This document shows positions 9,704 through 18,978 of a stretch of DNA of 64,000 nucleotides, one piece after another (position 1 is the first letter of the stretch; each line of letters begins with the position of its first letter). Source of the DNA: Pseudomonas bijieensis. GTDB lineage: Bacteria > Pseudomonadota > Gammaproteobacteria > Pseudomonadales > Pseudomonadaceae. Location: positions 3,843,501-3,907,500 of the forward strand of contig NZ_CP048810.1 of NCBI RefSeq assembly GCF_013347965.1. Direction: 5' to 3'. The notes under the pieces are model-generated. The model did no database searches, was not told where the DNA came from, and saw only the letters and a program-made list of their open reading frames with translations. Position numbers and translations under genes: made by a program.

Positions 9704-9894
9704 CATGAATAGGTAGCTAAGGACTAATCGCAAGGCTCGACGGCACGTTTCCTACGCTAGCCTACGGAAGGGTATGACGTTGCCTGGAGAGCATTCGTTC
9801 ACAGATGCCCTTGCAAATACAGACCCTGTGGGTTTTTTGGTGTTCATCCATTTGCGTCCCCTTCCCCGTTTACGCCCCGACAAACGATTGCCGG

Positions 9895-9923
9895 TTGCCC
9901 ATGAATATCGGCGTGCCTATAGT
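9895..9923 (+). promoter_or_regulatory. Candidate sigma-70 promoter of dcyD
   Basis: TTGCCC and TATAGT are separated by 17 bases. Transcription would start near 9930, just upstream of the ATG at 9955. That argues against the upstream in-frame starts at 9805 and 9901. Confidence 0.5.
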
Positions 9924-9954
9924 CCAGACATCGCCTACAACCAGTACGGACCCC

Positions 9955-10953
9955 ATGATCAAACAACAGTTGTCTCGCTTTAACCGTCTCGACCTGCTCG
10001 GCCATCCGACACCGCTGGAAAAACTCGAGCGCCTCTCCACCTGGCTCGGCCGGGACATCTATATCAAGCGCGACGACCTGACGCCCCTGGCCTTGGGCGG
10101 CAACAAACTGCGCAAGCTCGAATACCTAGCCGCCGATGCAATCGCCCAGGGCGCCGACACCCTTATTACCGCCGGCGCGATCCAGTCCAACCATGTACGC
10201 CAGACCGCCGCCCTGGCCGCGAAGCTGGGCCTGGGTTGCGTGGCCCTGCTGGAAAACCCCATCGGCACCGAGGACAGCAATTACCTGGGCAACGGCAACC
10301 GATTGCTGCTGGAGCTGTTCGACACCAAGGTCGAGCTGGTGGAAAACCTGGACAACGCCGATGAGCAGCTCCAGGCCCTGGCCGGTCGCCTGCGCAGCAA
10401 CGGGAAAAAACCCTACCTGGTGCCGATTGGTGGTTCGAACGCCTTGGGCGCGTTGGGGTACGTGCGCGCCGGCCTGGAACTGGCCGAGCAGATCAAGGAC
10501 ACCGGGATCGAGTTCGCCGCCGTGGTACTGGCCTCGGGCAGTGCCGGCACCCACAGCGGCCTGGCGCTGGGGTTGAGTGAAAGCCTGCCGACGCTTCCGG
10601 TCATTGGCGTCACGGTTTCACGTAGCGAGGAGGACCAGTTTCCAAAGGTCCAGGGTTTGGCCGAACGCACCGCCCAGTTGCTGGACGTGGCCCTTCCCGA
10701 GGCTTTCAAAGTGAACCTGTGGGATGAGTACTTCGCGCCCCGCTACGGTGAGCCAAACGCCGGGACCCTGGCGGCGGTCAAGCTGCTGGCCAGCCAGGAA
10801 GGCCTGTTGCTGGATCCGGTCTACACCGGCAAGGCCATGGCCGGCCTGCTCGACGGCATTGGCCGCGACCGCTTCGACGACGGCCCGATCATCTTCCTGC
10901 ATACCGGCGGTGCGCCCGCGTTGTTTGCCTATAACGCGGCGTTCCAGGCTTAG
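9955..10953 (+). CDS. dcyD: D-cysteine desulfhydrase (PLP-dependent)
   Basis: This 332-residue fold-type II PLP enzyme degrades D-cysteine to pyruvate, ammonia and sulfide. The PLP lysine is K51 in [27 protein letters not shown] is the ACC-deaminase/DcyD signature, and [11 protein letters not shown] is the phosphate-binding loop. E. coli DcyD has about 328 residues. I chose the ATG at 9955 because a good promoter ends at 9923. It lies upstream of the cystine importer tcyJLN, the same partnership as in enterobacteria (dcyD-fliY-yecSC). The pair would supply sulfur from cystine or D-cysteine. Confidence 0.88.
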   Translation: MIKQQLSRFNRLDLLGHPTPLEKLERLSTWLGRDIYIKRDDLTPLALGGNKLRKLEYLAADAIAQGADTLITAGAIQSNHVRQTAALAAKLGLGCVALLENPIGTEDSNYLGNGNRLLLELFDTKVELVENLDNADEQLQALAGRLRSNGKKPYLVPIGGSNALGALGYVRAGLELAEQIKDTGIEFAAVVLASGSAGTHSGLALGLSESLPTLPVIGVTVSRSEEDQFPKVQGLAERTAQLLDVALPEAFKVNLWDEYFAPRYGEPNAGTLAAVKLLASQEGLLLDPVYTGKAMAGLLDGIGRDRFDDGPIIFLHTGGAPALFAYNAAFQA

Positions 10954-10965
10954 TGAAGTTCCCAA

Positions 10966-11054
10966 TGTGGGAGCGAGCCTGCTCGCGATGGCAGTGTTTC
11001 AGCGGAATAAATTTCGACTAATCCACCGCCATCGCGAGCAAGCTCGTTCCCACA
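10966..11054. repeat. REPIN-like paired hairpin, family B
   Basis: TGTGGGAGCGAGCCTGCTCG at the left pairs with CGAGCAAGCTCGTTCCCACA at the right (one mismatch). It separates dcyD from the tcyJ promoter region. Confidence 0.85.
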
Positions 11055-11066
11055 GGCACTCATTCC

Positions 11067-11126
11067 AAATAAGCATATATGCTTGATTTAATATTATTTT
11101 AGAATCTATAACGGCCACCCTATAGT
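11067..11126 (+). promoter_or_regulatory. Promoter and AT-rich control element of tcyJLN
   Basis: AAATAAGC is followed by the perfect palindrome AAGCATATATGCTT (11071-11084) and TTATTTTAGAAT (11094-11105). A -10 like TATAGT lies at 11121-11126, and 17 bases upstream is a poor -35 (TTTAGA), as expected for an activator-dependent promoter. The two AT-rich blocks also occur upstream of tauA. The leader to the ATG at 11257 is about 125 bases. Confidence 0.45.
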
Positions 11127-11256
11127 CTCGCCACAGGCGCATTTGCCGCGAGACGCCCAGGCTGCTTTAAGGCAGGATGTGGCAATTTTTTCGGATCGCG
11201 GCTACGCCTTATCTCAGCCAAAATAACCTCTTCATAAGAAAACACAGGGGCTTGTC

Positions 11257-12051
11257 ATGAATTTTTCCGCATTACGTCGCAACCTGTTGGTAGGTTCGCT
11301 GGGCCTGGCATTGAGCGCCGGCCTGTTGGAGCAAGCGGTTGCCGGTGAGCAACTGCAAAAAATCAAGGACGCAGGCGTAATCAACGTCGGCCTGGAAGGC
11401 ACTTACCCACCGTTCAGTTTCGTCGACGCCGACGGCAAGCTGGCCGGTTTCGAGGTGGAGTTTTCCGAAGCCCTGGCCAAGGAACTGGGGGTGAAGGTCA
11501 AGCTGCAGCCGACCAAATGGGACGGCATCCTCGCGGCACTGGAATCCAAGCGCCTGGACGCGGTGATCAACCAGGTGACCATCTCCGAAGAACGCAAGAA
11601 AAAGTATGACTTCTCCACGCCGTATACCGTTTCCGGGATTCAGGCGCTGACCCTGACCAAGAACAAAGACACCATCAAGACCGCCGCCGACCTGGCAGGC
11701 AAGAAAGTCGGCGTAGGCCTGGGCACCAACTACGAACAATGGGTGAAAGCCAACGTCCCCGGCGCTGACGTACGTACCTACGAAGATGACCCGACCAAAT
11801 TCCAGGACCTGCGCGTTGGCCGTATCGACGCCATCCTGATCGACCGCCTCGCCGCGCTCGAATATGCCAAGAAAGCCAAGGACACTGCCGCCGCCGGCGA
11901 AGCGTTCTCCCGCCAGGAAGCCGGTATTGCCCTGCGCAAAGGCGAGCCTGAACTGCTGGATGCAGTGAACAAGGCCATCGACAAACTCCGCGCCGATGGC
12001 ACGCTGAAAAAGCTCTCGGAAAAATACTTCAGCGCTGACGTCACTCAATAA
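11257..12051 (+). CDS. tcyJ: L-cystine ABC transporter, periplasmic binding protein
   Basis: This 264-residue SBP_bac_3 protein resembles FliY/TcyJ. A signal peptide runs to about residue 29 (LEQAVAG). The mature part shows GLEGTYPPFSFVDADGKLAG, GFEVEFSEALAKELG and the hinge-closing pair near FSTPYTVSGIQ. It binds cystine in the periplasm and hands it to TcyL/TcyN. AGGGGC lies upstream of the ATG. Its stop codon overlaps the tcyL start by one base (TAATG). Confidence 0.9.
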   Translation: MNFSALRRNLLVGSLGLALSAGLLEQAVAGEQLQKIKDAGVINVGLEGTYPPFSFVDADGKLAGFEVEFSEALAKELGVKVKLQPTKWDGILAALESKRLDAVINQVTISEERKKKYDFSTPYTVSGIQALTLTKNKDTIKTAADLAGKKVGVGLGTNYEQWVKANVPGADVRTYEDDPTKFQDLRVGRIDAILIDRLAALEYAKKAKDTAAAGEAFSRQEAGIALRKGEPELLDAVNKAIDKLRADGTLKKLSEKYFSADVTQ

Positions 12052-12716
12052 TGGAAGAGGCTTTTCAACTCGCGCTGGACTCCGCGCCCTTCCTGCTCAA
12101 GGGCGCGTATTACACGATCATCCTCAGCCTGGGCGGGATGTTTTTCGGCCTGCTGCTGGGGTTCGGCCTGGCGTTGATGCGCCTGTCGCGCTTCAAACTG
12201 GTGAGCTGGATCGCCCGCATCTACGTGTCGTTCTTTCGCGGCACGCCGCTGCTGGTGCAGTTGTTCGTGATCTATTACGGGTTACCGCAACTGGGTGTCG
12301 AACTGGATCCGCTGCCGGCGGCCCTGATCGGCTTCTCGCTGAACATGGCCGCCTATGCCTGTGAAATCCTGCGGGCCGCCATCAGCTCCATCGAGCGCGG
12401 CCAGTGGGAAGCGGCGGCGAGTATCGGCATGACCCGCGCCCAGGCCCTGCGCCGGGCCATCCTGCCACAAGCCGCACGCACGGCCCTGCCGCCGCTGGGC
12501 AACAGCTTCATTTCCCTGGTCAAGGACACCGCGTTGGCGGCGACCATCCAGGTTCCGGAGCTGTTCCGCCAGGCGCAGTTGATCACCGCGCGAACCTTCG
12601 AAATCTTCACCATGTACCTCGCCGCCGCGCTGATCTATTGGATTCTGGCGAGCGTGCTCTCGCACCTGCAGAACGTCCTGGAAGCCCGGGTCAATCGGCA
12701 TGACCAGGAGTCCTGA
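12051..12716 (+). CDS. tcyL: L-cystine ABC transporter, permease
   Basis: This 221-residue inner-membrane permease belongs to the HisM/YecS type. It has about five hydrophobic segments, the FFRGTPLLVQLFVIYYGLPQ stretch typical of polar amino-acid permeases and the EAA loop EAAASIGMTRAQALRRAILP. The A of its ATG is the last base of the tcyJ stop. It forms the cystine channel. Confidence 0.9.
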   Translation: MEEAFQLALDSAPFLLKGAYYTIILSLGGMFFGLLLGFGLALMRLSRFKLVSWIARIYVSFFRGTPLLVQLFVIYYGLPQLGVELDPLPAALIGFSLNMAAYACEILRAAISSIERGQWEAAASIGMTRAQALRRAILPQAARTALPPLGNSFISLVKDTALAATIQVPELFRQAQLITARTFEIFTMYLAAALIYWILASVLSHLQNVLEARVNRHDQES

Positions 12717-12719
12717 CCC

Positions 12720-13481
12720 ATGATTGTCGTGGAAAAACTGACAAAGCAGTTCAAGGGTCAGGTGGTGCTCAACGGCATCGACCTGCAAGTCGAAGAGGGT
12801 GAAGTGGTGGCGATCATTGGCCCCAGTGGTTCGGGCAAGACCACTTTCCTGCGCTGCCTGAACTTCCTCGAAGAACCCAGCAGTGGCCGGATCAAGGTCG
12901 GCGACATCGAGATCGATGGCAGCCGTCCGTTGAACCAGCAGCAGAATCTGGTGCGTCGTTTGCGCCAGCAGGTGGGTTTTGTGTTCCAGAACTTCAATCT
13001 GTTCCCCCATCGCACCGCGCTGGAGAACGTGATCGAGGGTCCGCTGGTAGTGAAAAAGACCCCGCGCGCAGAAGCCGAAGCACTGGGCCGTAAACTGTTG
13101 GCCAAGGTCGGCCTGTCTGGCAAGGAAGACGCCTACCCTCGGCGCCTTTCCGGCGGTCAGCAACAGCGCGTGGCGATTGCCCGGGCGTTGGCGATGGAAC
13201 CGGAGGTGATCCTGTTCGACGAGCCAACCTCAGCCCTCGATCCGGAATTGGTGGGCGAAGTCCTGGCAACCATTCGCGGCCTGGCCGAAGAAAAACGCAC
13301 CATGGTCATCGTGACCCACGAAATGGGCTTCGCCCGGGATGTCGCCAACCGCGTGGTGTTTTTCGATAAAGGCGTGATCGTCGAACAAGGCGAAGCCAAG
13401 GCCTTGTTTGCAGCGCCCAAGGAAGAACGCACTCGACAGTTCCTCAGCAAATTCCTCTCGTCCAGTCAGCACTCGCAGTAA
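12720..13481 (+). CDS. tcyN: L-cystine ABC transporter, ATP-binding protein
   Basis: This 253-residue ATPase has Walker A GPSGSGKT at residues 34-41, the Q-loop [10 protein letters not shown], the signature LSGGQQQR, Walker [14 protein letters not shown] and the switch His in VTHEMGF. It energises cystine import with TcyJ and TcyL. It starts 4 bases after tcyL with AGGAG upstream. A stem (ACATCAC/GTGATGT at 13493-13520) follows the stop but has no T run, so termination there is uncertain. Confidence 0.9.
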   Translation: MIVVEKLTKQFKGQVVLNGIDLQVEEGEVVAIIGPSGSGKTTFLRCLNFLEEPSSGRIKVGDIEIDGSRPLNQQQNLVRRLRQQVGFVFQNFNLFPHRTALENVIEGPLVVKKTPRAEAEALGRKLLAKVGLSGKEDAYPRRLSGGQQQRVAIARALAMEPEVILFDEPTSALDPELVGEVLATIRGLAEEKRTMVIVTHEMGFARDVANRVVFFDKGVIVEQGEAKALFAAPKEERTRQFLSKFLSSSQHSQ

Positions 13482-13980
13482 GCTATAAAACGACATCACT
13501 TCCAGGGAAGGACGTGATGTAACTGCAATGTAGCCAGCACAACACCTGAACTTTATTCACGACAAAACAACCGGAAATTTCTCGCCCATTTAACACACTG
13601 TTTGTTTCATGCGCGCTATAACCCCTCGTTACACTTCCCTCCCAAAGCCTACACCTCCGCCTTATCCACCCGGCTTTTACCAGGTTTCCATTACAAGGGC
13701 CAAGCCGAGGAAAAGGGTGTTTGATGCGCGGCATTATTAACGCCAGCCCGTAGGAAACTTCTGAAGCCTCGCACAATTAATTATTAAGCAAGCGCCTCTA
13801 TTGACACTGAAACTTTTGAACCCTTATCTAGGAAACCACAGGCGATGCACATTATTTATTTCTGCGCAGTGACCAACTGCAGTCAGCCTCCACGACTGCG
13901 CAAAATAAAATATGTCTCGATTATCCATTGCCTTTGATCTTCCCAAACGGACTTCGTTTTCAAGTATCAAGGAGAACACC
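13482..13980. other. AT-rich intergenic region of about 500 bases
   Basis: This stretch is clearly more AT-rich than its neighbours. It contains a short stem just after tcyN (13493-13520) and a good promoter at 13801-13830. I see no credible coding frame: the open frames on either strand lack ribosome-binding sites and family resemblance. Confidence 0.5.
13801..13830 (+). promoter_or_regulatory. Candidate sigma-70 promoter for the gene at 13981
   Basis: A perfect -35 (TTGACA) at 13801 is followed after 17-18 bases by TTATCT/TATCTA as -10. The leader to the ATG at 13981 would be about 145 bases. Confidence 0.5.
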
Positions 13981-14670
13981 ATGACAAGTATGTCGAATCT
14001 TGCTGAACTGTCCGCGCCGACCCTGGCCAATGCCCATCCCACCGGCATCAACATCGCCAGCGCCGCTCACCTGGAAGTCGCCATAGCCCCCTATCCCGGC
14101 ATGGACGTCGGCGACCTGATCGAGCTGTTCTGGGACAACTGCTACGTCGGCTCTCGCCAACTGTCCCAAGCAGACCTGCAAGGCAGTATCACGCTGCGGG
14201 TACCGGAGAGCTTCGTCGTCAACGGCACCTCGCACATCCACTATCGCGTGATGCAGGTCGGGCGCGGGCCGGCACTGTCCGCCAGGCAACAAGTGCAGGC
14301 GAAGCTCGACTGCCCCGGCGGCCAACCATCAACCCTTAGCGGCGATGAAAACCAGGGACTGGCGCCGGTGCATATTCCCGGCGCCATCCGCCGCCAAGGG
14401 GTCAACCCCAACCAGATCAAGCGCGGCGTACCGCTGACGATCGAACCCTACCTGAACATGGCCGCCGGCGATGCGGTCACCCTGCGCTGGGGCGATGTGC
14501 GCATGGACCTGCCCCCGGTCACACCGGACGAGGTCGGCCTGCCCATCCATATCTGGGTGCCGCCGCAGATCATTCTCGAGGCCGGCGAAGACCTGCGGCT
14601 GGAAGTGACCTATTGCATCCTCGACCGCGTAGGCAACAACTCTCCCTGTGGGCACCACCGCGAACGTTGA
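13981..14670 (+). CDS. Uncharacterised protein of two tandem beta-type domains, probably frameshifted near its end
   Basis: As read, it has 229 residues, no signal peptide and no membrane segment. Residues about 35-115 and 145-229 align with each other: a VxIxPYxxMxxGDxxxLxW start, a VP strand pair and a HYRV/TYCI strand. This is a duplicated, probably beta-sandwich, domain. I do not recognise a function. In the second copy the frame ends early at CGHHRER. Removing two bases of TGTG (14647-14650) restores SPWAPPRTLKIGC to 14750, which aligns with QQVQAKLDC in copy one (255 residues in total). AAGGAG lies 7 bases before the chosen ATG. It stands alone between tcyN and sfnB. Confidence 0.7.
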   Translation: MTSMSNLAELSAPTLANAHPTGINIASAAHLEVAIAPYPGMDVGDLIELFWDNCYVGSRQLSQADLQGSITLRVPESFVVNGTSHIHYRVMQVGRGPALSARQQVQAKLDCPGGQPSTLSGDENQGLAPVHIPGAIRRQGVNPNQIKRGVPLTIEPYLNMAAGDAVTLRWGDVRMDLPPVTPDEVGLPIHIWVPPQIILEAGEDLRLEVTYCILDRVGNNSPCGHHRER

Positions 14671-14768
14671 AGATCGGTTGCGCCAATCCTTATCTGAAAA
14701 GCCCGGCGAAAGAGACCCTCATGGCTGCCGAGCCGCGCCGCAGAACGTGAACACTCTGAGGAAGCTTT

Positions 14769-14901
14769 TGTGGCGAGGGGATTCATCCCCGCGGGGCTGC
14801 GAAGCGGCCCCCAAATCTGCAATCCCGGTGCATCAGGTTGCTGGGTTGCCTGCTTTGGGGCCGCTCCGCAGCCCAACGGGGATAAATCCCCCCTCGCCAC
14901 A
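14769..14901. repeat. REPIN-like paired hairpin, family A
   Basis: TGTGGCGAGGGGATTCATCC at the left pairs with GGATAAATCCCCCCTCGCCA at the right (with small bulges), plus inner GGGGCTGCGAAGCGGCCCC-type blocks. It lies between the two-domain protein and the sfnB cluster. Confidence 0.8.
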
Positions 14902-15121
14902 ACATCACACGGCAAAAGCCCTCTATTGATATTCCTAAAAGTTAGTTCAAAAATAATTTATACACGCTTAGGGTATATATACCGGACCACCGGACATTCT
15001 TGATTTTCGCTCGCCGCATTCATCGCGGCGTTTCTAAAGATGTGAGGTGGGTAATGGTACGGAACACAATCACCCCAGTGCAGTACGCCCCGGCACTGCC
15101 CGCAGCCACGGAGTGGCTGTA

Positions 15122-16363
15122 ATGTCGGATTTGGCCCAAGCAAAGGTCCAGAGCGACCAGGACATCGCACCGCTGTTGTTGCCTGCCCAAGTACTGCGCA
15201 ACGATGCCGAGGCCATCAAGGCCGCTCATGAGCTGGCCCAGGTCGCCCGCCAGCAAGCCGCGCGACGTGACCAGCAACGCAAGCTGCCCTGGGCAGAAAT
15301 CGAGCAATTCACCCGCAGCGGACTGGGTAGCATAGCCGTTCCCCGGGCGTACGGCGGTCCCCAGGTCTCGTTCGTCACCCTGGCCGATGTATTCGCAATC
15401 ATCTCCGCTGCCGATCCGGCCCTCGGACAGATTCCACAGAACCAGTTCGGCGTGCTCCAGCTGATTCTCGGCACGGGCACCGAACGGCAGAAGAAAATTC
15501 TTCTGCAGAGCGTCCTCGAAGGCTGGCGCATCGGCAACGCCGGGCCGGAACGAGGTGTTCGCAATACCCTTGAGCTGAAGGCACGGATCACCGCCGACGG
15601 TGACAGCTTCGTCATCAATGGCCAGAAGTTCTATTCCACCGGTGCACTGTTTGCCCATTGGGTGGCCGTCAAGGCGCTGAATGACGAGGGTCGCCAAGTA
15701 TTGGCGTTCGTGCGGCGCGGCACCCCGGGCCTGCGGATCGTCGACGATTGGTCGGGGTTCGGCCAGCGCACCACCGCCAGCGGCACCGTGCTGCTGAACA
15801 ATGTGCGGGTAGATGCCGAGTTGGTCCTGGACAACTGGCGGATCAACGAAACGCCTGGCGTGCAAGGCGCGATTTCCCAACTGATCCAGGCCGCCATCGA
15901 TGCAGGCATTGCCCGTGGCGCCATCGACGATGCCATCGCCTTCGTGCGTGAACGCGCCCGGCCATGGATCGACGCCAAGGTCGACCGCGCCAGTGACGAC
16001 CTTTACGTGATCGCCGACATCGGCAAGCTGAAAATCGAATTGCACGCCGCCGAAGCGCTACTGCGCAAGGCCGGACAAGTGCTGGACCAGGTCAGCGCCG
16101 CGCCCATCACCGCGCAATCGGCTGCCCGCGCCTCGATTGCCGTGGCCGAGGCCAAGGTGCTCACCACCGAGATCGCCCTGCAAGCCAGCGAAAAACTCTT
16201 CGAGCTGGCCGGCAGTCGCGCCACCCTCGCCGAATTCAATCTCGACCGCCACTGGCGTAACGCCCGAGTGCACACCCTGCACGACCCAGTGCGCTGGAAG
16301 TATCACGCCGTAGGCGCCTACCACCTGAACGGCACCTTGCCGGCCCGGCATTCCTGGATCTGA
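15122..16363 (+). CDS. sfnB: SfnB-family sulfur-acquisition flavin oxidoreductase, copy 1
   Basis: This 413-residue protein has the acyl-CoA-dehydrogenase fold of the DszC/SfnB group. Members use reduced flavin to oxidise organosulfur compounds such as sulfones and sulfonates. Visible parts are the N-terminal helical domain (WAEIEQFTRSGLGSIAVPRA, YGG), the beta domain (INGQKFYSTGALFAHW, WSGFGQRTTASGT) and the C-terminal stretch RHWRNARVHTLHDP. The ATG at 15122 follows GGAG; an in-frame start at 15047 is unsupported. An AT-rich region with TATATATA (14973-14981) may be its promoter. It heads the sfnB-sfnB-LLM-metQNI cluster. Confidence 0.85.
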   Translation: MSDLAQAKVQSDQDIAPLLLPAQVLRNDAEAIKAAHELAQVARQQAARRDQQRKLPWAEIEQFTRSGLGSIAVPRAYGGPQVSFVTLADVFAIISAADPALGQIPQNQFGVLQLILGTGTERQKKILLQSVLEGWRIGNAGPERGVRNTLELKARITADGDSFVINGQKFYSTGALFAHWVAVKALNDEGRQVLAFVRRGTPGLRIVDDWSGFGQRTTASGTVLLNNVRVDAELVLDNWRINETPGVQGAISQLIQAAIDAGIARGAIDDAIAFVRERARPWIDAKVDRASDDLYVIADIGKLKIELHAAEALLRKAGQVLDQVSAAPITAQSAARASIAVAEAKVLTTEIALQASEKLFELAGSRATLAEFNLDRHWRNARVHTLHDPVRWKYHAVGAYHLNGTLPARHSWI

Positions 16364-16386
16364 CGACCCGACCTCTGGAGCAGTAC

Positions 16387-17580
16387 ATGACGTTTTCTCA
16401 ACACGTCGCGGTGATCACCAGCGATGAACAAGCCCTGATCGTGGCCAGCGACCTGGCCGATGACTTCAAGCGCGACAGCGCCCTGCGCGACCGCGAGCGT
16501 CGCTTGCCGCACCCGGAACTGGAGGCGTTCTCCCGCTCCGGCCTGTGGGGCATCAGTGTGCCCAAGGCCTACGGCGGCGCCGGTGTGTCCAACGTCACCC
16601 TGGCCAAAGTGATTGCCTTGATCTCTCAGGCTGACGGCTCTCTCGGGCAGATTCCACAAAATCATTTCTACGCCCTGGAAGTGCTACGGGTAAACGGCAG
16701 CGAAGCGCAAAAACAACGCCTGTATGCCGAAGTACTGGCCGGCCAACGCTTTGGCAATGCGTTGGCGGAGCTCGGTACCAAGACCGCCCACGACCGCATC
16801 ACTCAACTGCGCCGCGACGGCAAGGGTTATCGCATCAACGGCCGCAAGTTCTACGCCACGGGGGCGATCTACGCCCAGCGCATCCCCACGTCGGTGGTGG
16901 ATGAAAACGGCGTGCAACAACTGGCGTTTGTCCCTCGCGACAGCAAAGGCCTGACGGTAATCGACGACTGGACGGGGTTCGGCCAGCGCACCACGGGCAG
17001 CGGTTCGGTGGTGTTCGAAGACGTCCACGTCGCCGCCGAAGACATCGTGCCATTCCAGAGCGCCTTCGAGCGCCCGACACCGGTGGGCCCCCTGGCGCAG
17101 ATTCTTCACGCTGCCATCGACACCGGCATCGCCCGCGCCGCCTATGAAGACGCCTTGTACTTTGTCCGCAACAAAACCCGCCCATGGATCGACGCTACCA
17201 GCGACATCGCCACCGAAGACCCGCACACGCTCAAGAGCTTCGGCCAACTGAGCATCCGCCTGCACGCCGCCGAAGCCCTGCTGGAGCGAGCCGGTGAGTT
17301 TCTCGACCGGGCCCAGGCCGACACCCAGGCCGACACAGTCGCCGCCGCCTCGATTGCCGTGGCCGAAGCCCGGGCCATCAGCACCGAGATTTCCCTCGCC
17401 GCTGGCAGCACGCTGTTCGAACTGGCCGGCAGCCAGGCGACCCTGGCCGAACATGGCCTGGATCGCCACTGGCGCAACGCCCGGGTGCACACCCTGCATG
17501 ACCCGGTGCGCTGGAAATACCACGCGGTGGGCAATTTTTATCTCAACGATGAAAAACCGCCGCTGCGGGGGACCATTTGA
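16387..17580 (+). CDS. SfnB-family sulfur-acquisition flavin oxidoreductase, copy 2
   Basis: This 397-residue paralogue lies 23 bases downstream of copy 1 and shares its fold. The C-terminal block RHWRNARVHTLHDPVRWKYH is identical in both, and INGRKFYATGAIYAQR and WTGFGQRTTGSGS match copy 1. It is probably an FMNH2-dependent organosulfur oxidoreductase with a different substrate. Its TGA overlaps the ATG of the next gene by one base, so the unit is co-translated. No flavin reductase lies nearby, so reduced flavin must come from elsewhere. Confidence 0.85.
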   Translation: MTFSQHVAVITSDEQALIVASDLADDFKRDSALRDRERRLPHPELEAFSRSGLWGISVPKAYGGAGVSNVTLAKVIALISQADGSLGQIPQNHFYALEVLRVNGSEAQKQRLYAEVLAGQRFGNALAELGTKTAHDRITQLRRDGKGYRINGRKFYATGAIYAQRIPTSVVDENGVQQLAFVPRDSKGLTVIDDWTGFGQRTTGSGSVVFEDVHVAAEDIVPFQSAFERPTPVGPLAQILHAAIDTGIARAAYEDALYFVRNKTRPWIDATSDIATEDPHTLKSFGQLSIRLHAAEALLERAGEFLDRAQADTQADTVAAASIAVAEARAISTEISLAAGSTLFELAGSQATLAEHGLDRHWRNARVHTLHDPVRWKYHAVGNFYLNDEKPPLRGTI

Positions 17581-18938
17581 TGGCCCACGGCAAGAAAAAA
17601 ATCCTGCTCAACGCGTTCAACATGAACTGCATCGGGCACATCAATCACGGCCTGTGGACCCATCCCCAGGACACCTCGACCCAGTTCAACACGATCGAAT
17701 ACTGGACCGCCCTGGCGCAGTTACTCGAACGCGGATTGTTCGACGGGCTGTTTATCGCCGATATCGTCGGGGTCTACGACGTGTACCAACAGTCGGTGGA
17801 CGTCACCCTGAAAGAGTCGATCCAGCTGCCGGTCAATGACCCGTTGCTACTGGTGTCGGCGATGGCCGCCGTGACGAAGAACCTCGGTTTCGGCCTGACC
17901 GCCAACCTGACCTACGAACCGCCCTACCTGTTTGCCCGCCGCATGAGCACCCTCGATCACCTGAGTCGCGGCCGGGTCGGCTGGAACATTGTCACCGGTT
18001 ACCTGGACAGCGCCGCCAAAGCCATGGGCCTGACTGCCCAGGTCGAGCATGACCGCCGCTACGACCAGGCCGACGAATACCTGCAAGTGCTCTACAAACT
18101 GTGGGAGGGCAGCTGGGAAAACGACGCCGTGCTCAACGACCGCGAACAACGGATCTATGCCCGGCCGGAAAAAGTGCACAAGGTCCGGCACCAGGGTGAG
18201 TTCTATCAGGTCGAGGGTTATCACCTGTGCGAACCGTCGCCCCAGCGCACGCCGGTATTGTTCCAGGCAGGCAGTTCCGAGCGCGGCCTGCTATTCGCCG
18301 GGCGGCATGCCGAGTGCGTGTTCATCAGCGGTCAGAACAAACCGGCGACCAAGGTCCAGGTGGACAAGGTCCGCGCCAGCGCCGTCGAAGCCGGGCGCAA
18401 CCCCGAGGACATCAAGGTGTTCATGGGTCTTAACGTGATTGTCGGCCAGACCGAAGCGGCCGCCTGGGCCAAGCATGCCGAGTACCTGGGCTACGCCAGC
18501 GCCGAGGCCGGGGTGGCGCATTTTTCCGCGTCGACGGGGATCGATTTTTCCCAGTACGAACTGGACGAGCCGATCCAGTACGTGAAGAGCAATGCCATCC
18601 AGTCTGCCACCAAGACTCTGCAAAACAACGATTGGACCCGACGCAAATTGCTGGAGCAACACGCCCTCGGTGGTCGCTACATCACTGTGGTGGGCTCGCC
18701 CGAGCAGGTGGCCGACGAACTGGAGTCGTGGATCGCCGAAACCGGCCTCGATGGTTTCAACCTGACCCGCATCGTCACGCCGCAAAGCTATGTGGACTTC
18801 ATCGACCTGGTGATTCCCGAGCTGCAGCGACGCGGTTCGTACAAGACCGAATACGACAACGGCACCTTGCGTGAAAAGCTGTTTCAGGCAGAGGCCTATT
18901 TACCCAAGCAACATACCGGCTCGACCTACCGGCACTGA
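17580..18938 (+). CDS. FMN-dependent monooxygenase of the NtaA/SnaA/DszA (luciferase-like) family
   Basis: This 452-residue protein has a bacterial-luciferase-like TIM barrel. Characteristic parts are the N-terminal ILLNAFNMNCIGHINHGLW, SLDHLSRGRVGWNIVTGYLD-like text (here TLDHLSRGRVGWNIVTG) and PVLFQAGSSERG. Enzymes of this family use FMNH2 and O2 to cleave C-S or C-N bonds, for example dibenzothiophene sulfone or nitrilotriacetate. In this setting desulfurisation of an organosulfur compound is likely. The ATG at 17580 uses the last A of the preceding stop; a TTG just upstream is not needed. Confidence 0.87.
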   Translation: MAHGKKKILLNAFNMNCIGHINHGLWTHPQDTSTQFNTIEYWTALAQLLERGLFDGLFIADIVGVYDVYQQSVDVTLKESIQLPVNDPLLLVSAMAAVTKNLGFGLTANLTYEPPYLFARRMSTLDHLSRGRVGWNIVTGYLDSAAKAMGLTAQVEHDRRYDQADEYLQVLYKLWEGSWENDAVLNDREQRIYARPEKVHKVRHQGEFYQVEGYHLCEPSPQRTPVLFQAGSSERGLLFAGRHAECVFISGQNKPATKVQVDKVRASAVEAGRNPEDIKVFMGLNVIVGQTEAAAWAKHAEYLGYASAEAGVAHFSASTGIDFSQYELDEPIQYVKSNAIQSATKTLQNNDWTRRKLLEQHALGGRYITVVGSPEQVADELESWIAETGLDGFNLTRIVTPQSYVDFIDLVIPELQRRGSYKTEYDNGTLREKLFQAEAYLPKQHTGSTYRH

Positions 18939-18978
18939 GCCCCTGAAGAGCTCTTCTAAAATGACTGGAATATCCGAC

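Larger units (their letters stand above)
9584..9954. other. Intergenic region between betT and dcyD
   Basis: This 371-base divergent gap holds the palindrome at 9676-9703 on the betT side and a sigma-70-like promoter at 9895-9923 on the dcyD side. I see no further gene in it. Confidence 0.6.

Noticed and set aside
9805..9954. N-terminal extension of dcyD
   Set aside because: The in-frame upstream starts lie before or inside a good promoter at 9895-9923, and the extra residues do not fit the family.
13493..13520. Stem after tcyN as a terminator
   Set aside because: The 7-base stem has no T run, so it is noted only within the intergenic entry.
13483..13776. A 97-codon minus-strand frame in the AT-rich gap after tcyN
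   Set aside because: There is no ribosome-binding site, no family resemblance and no coding-like composition.
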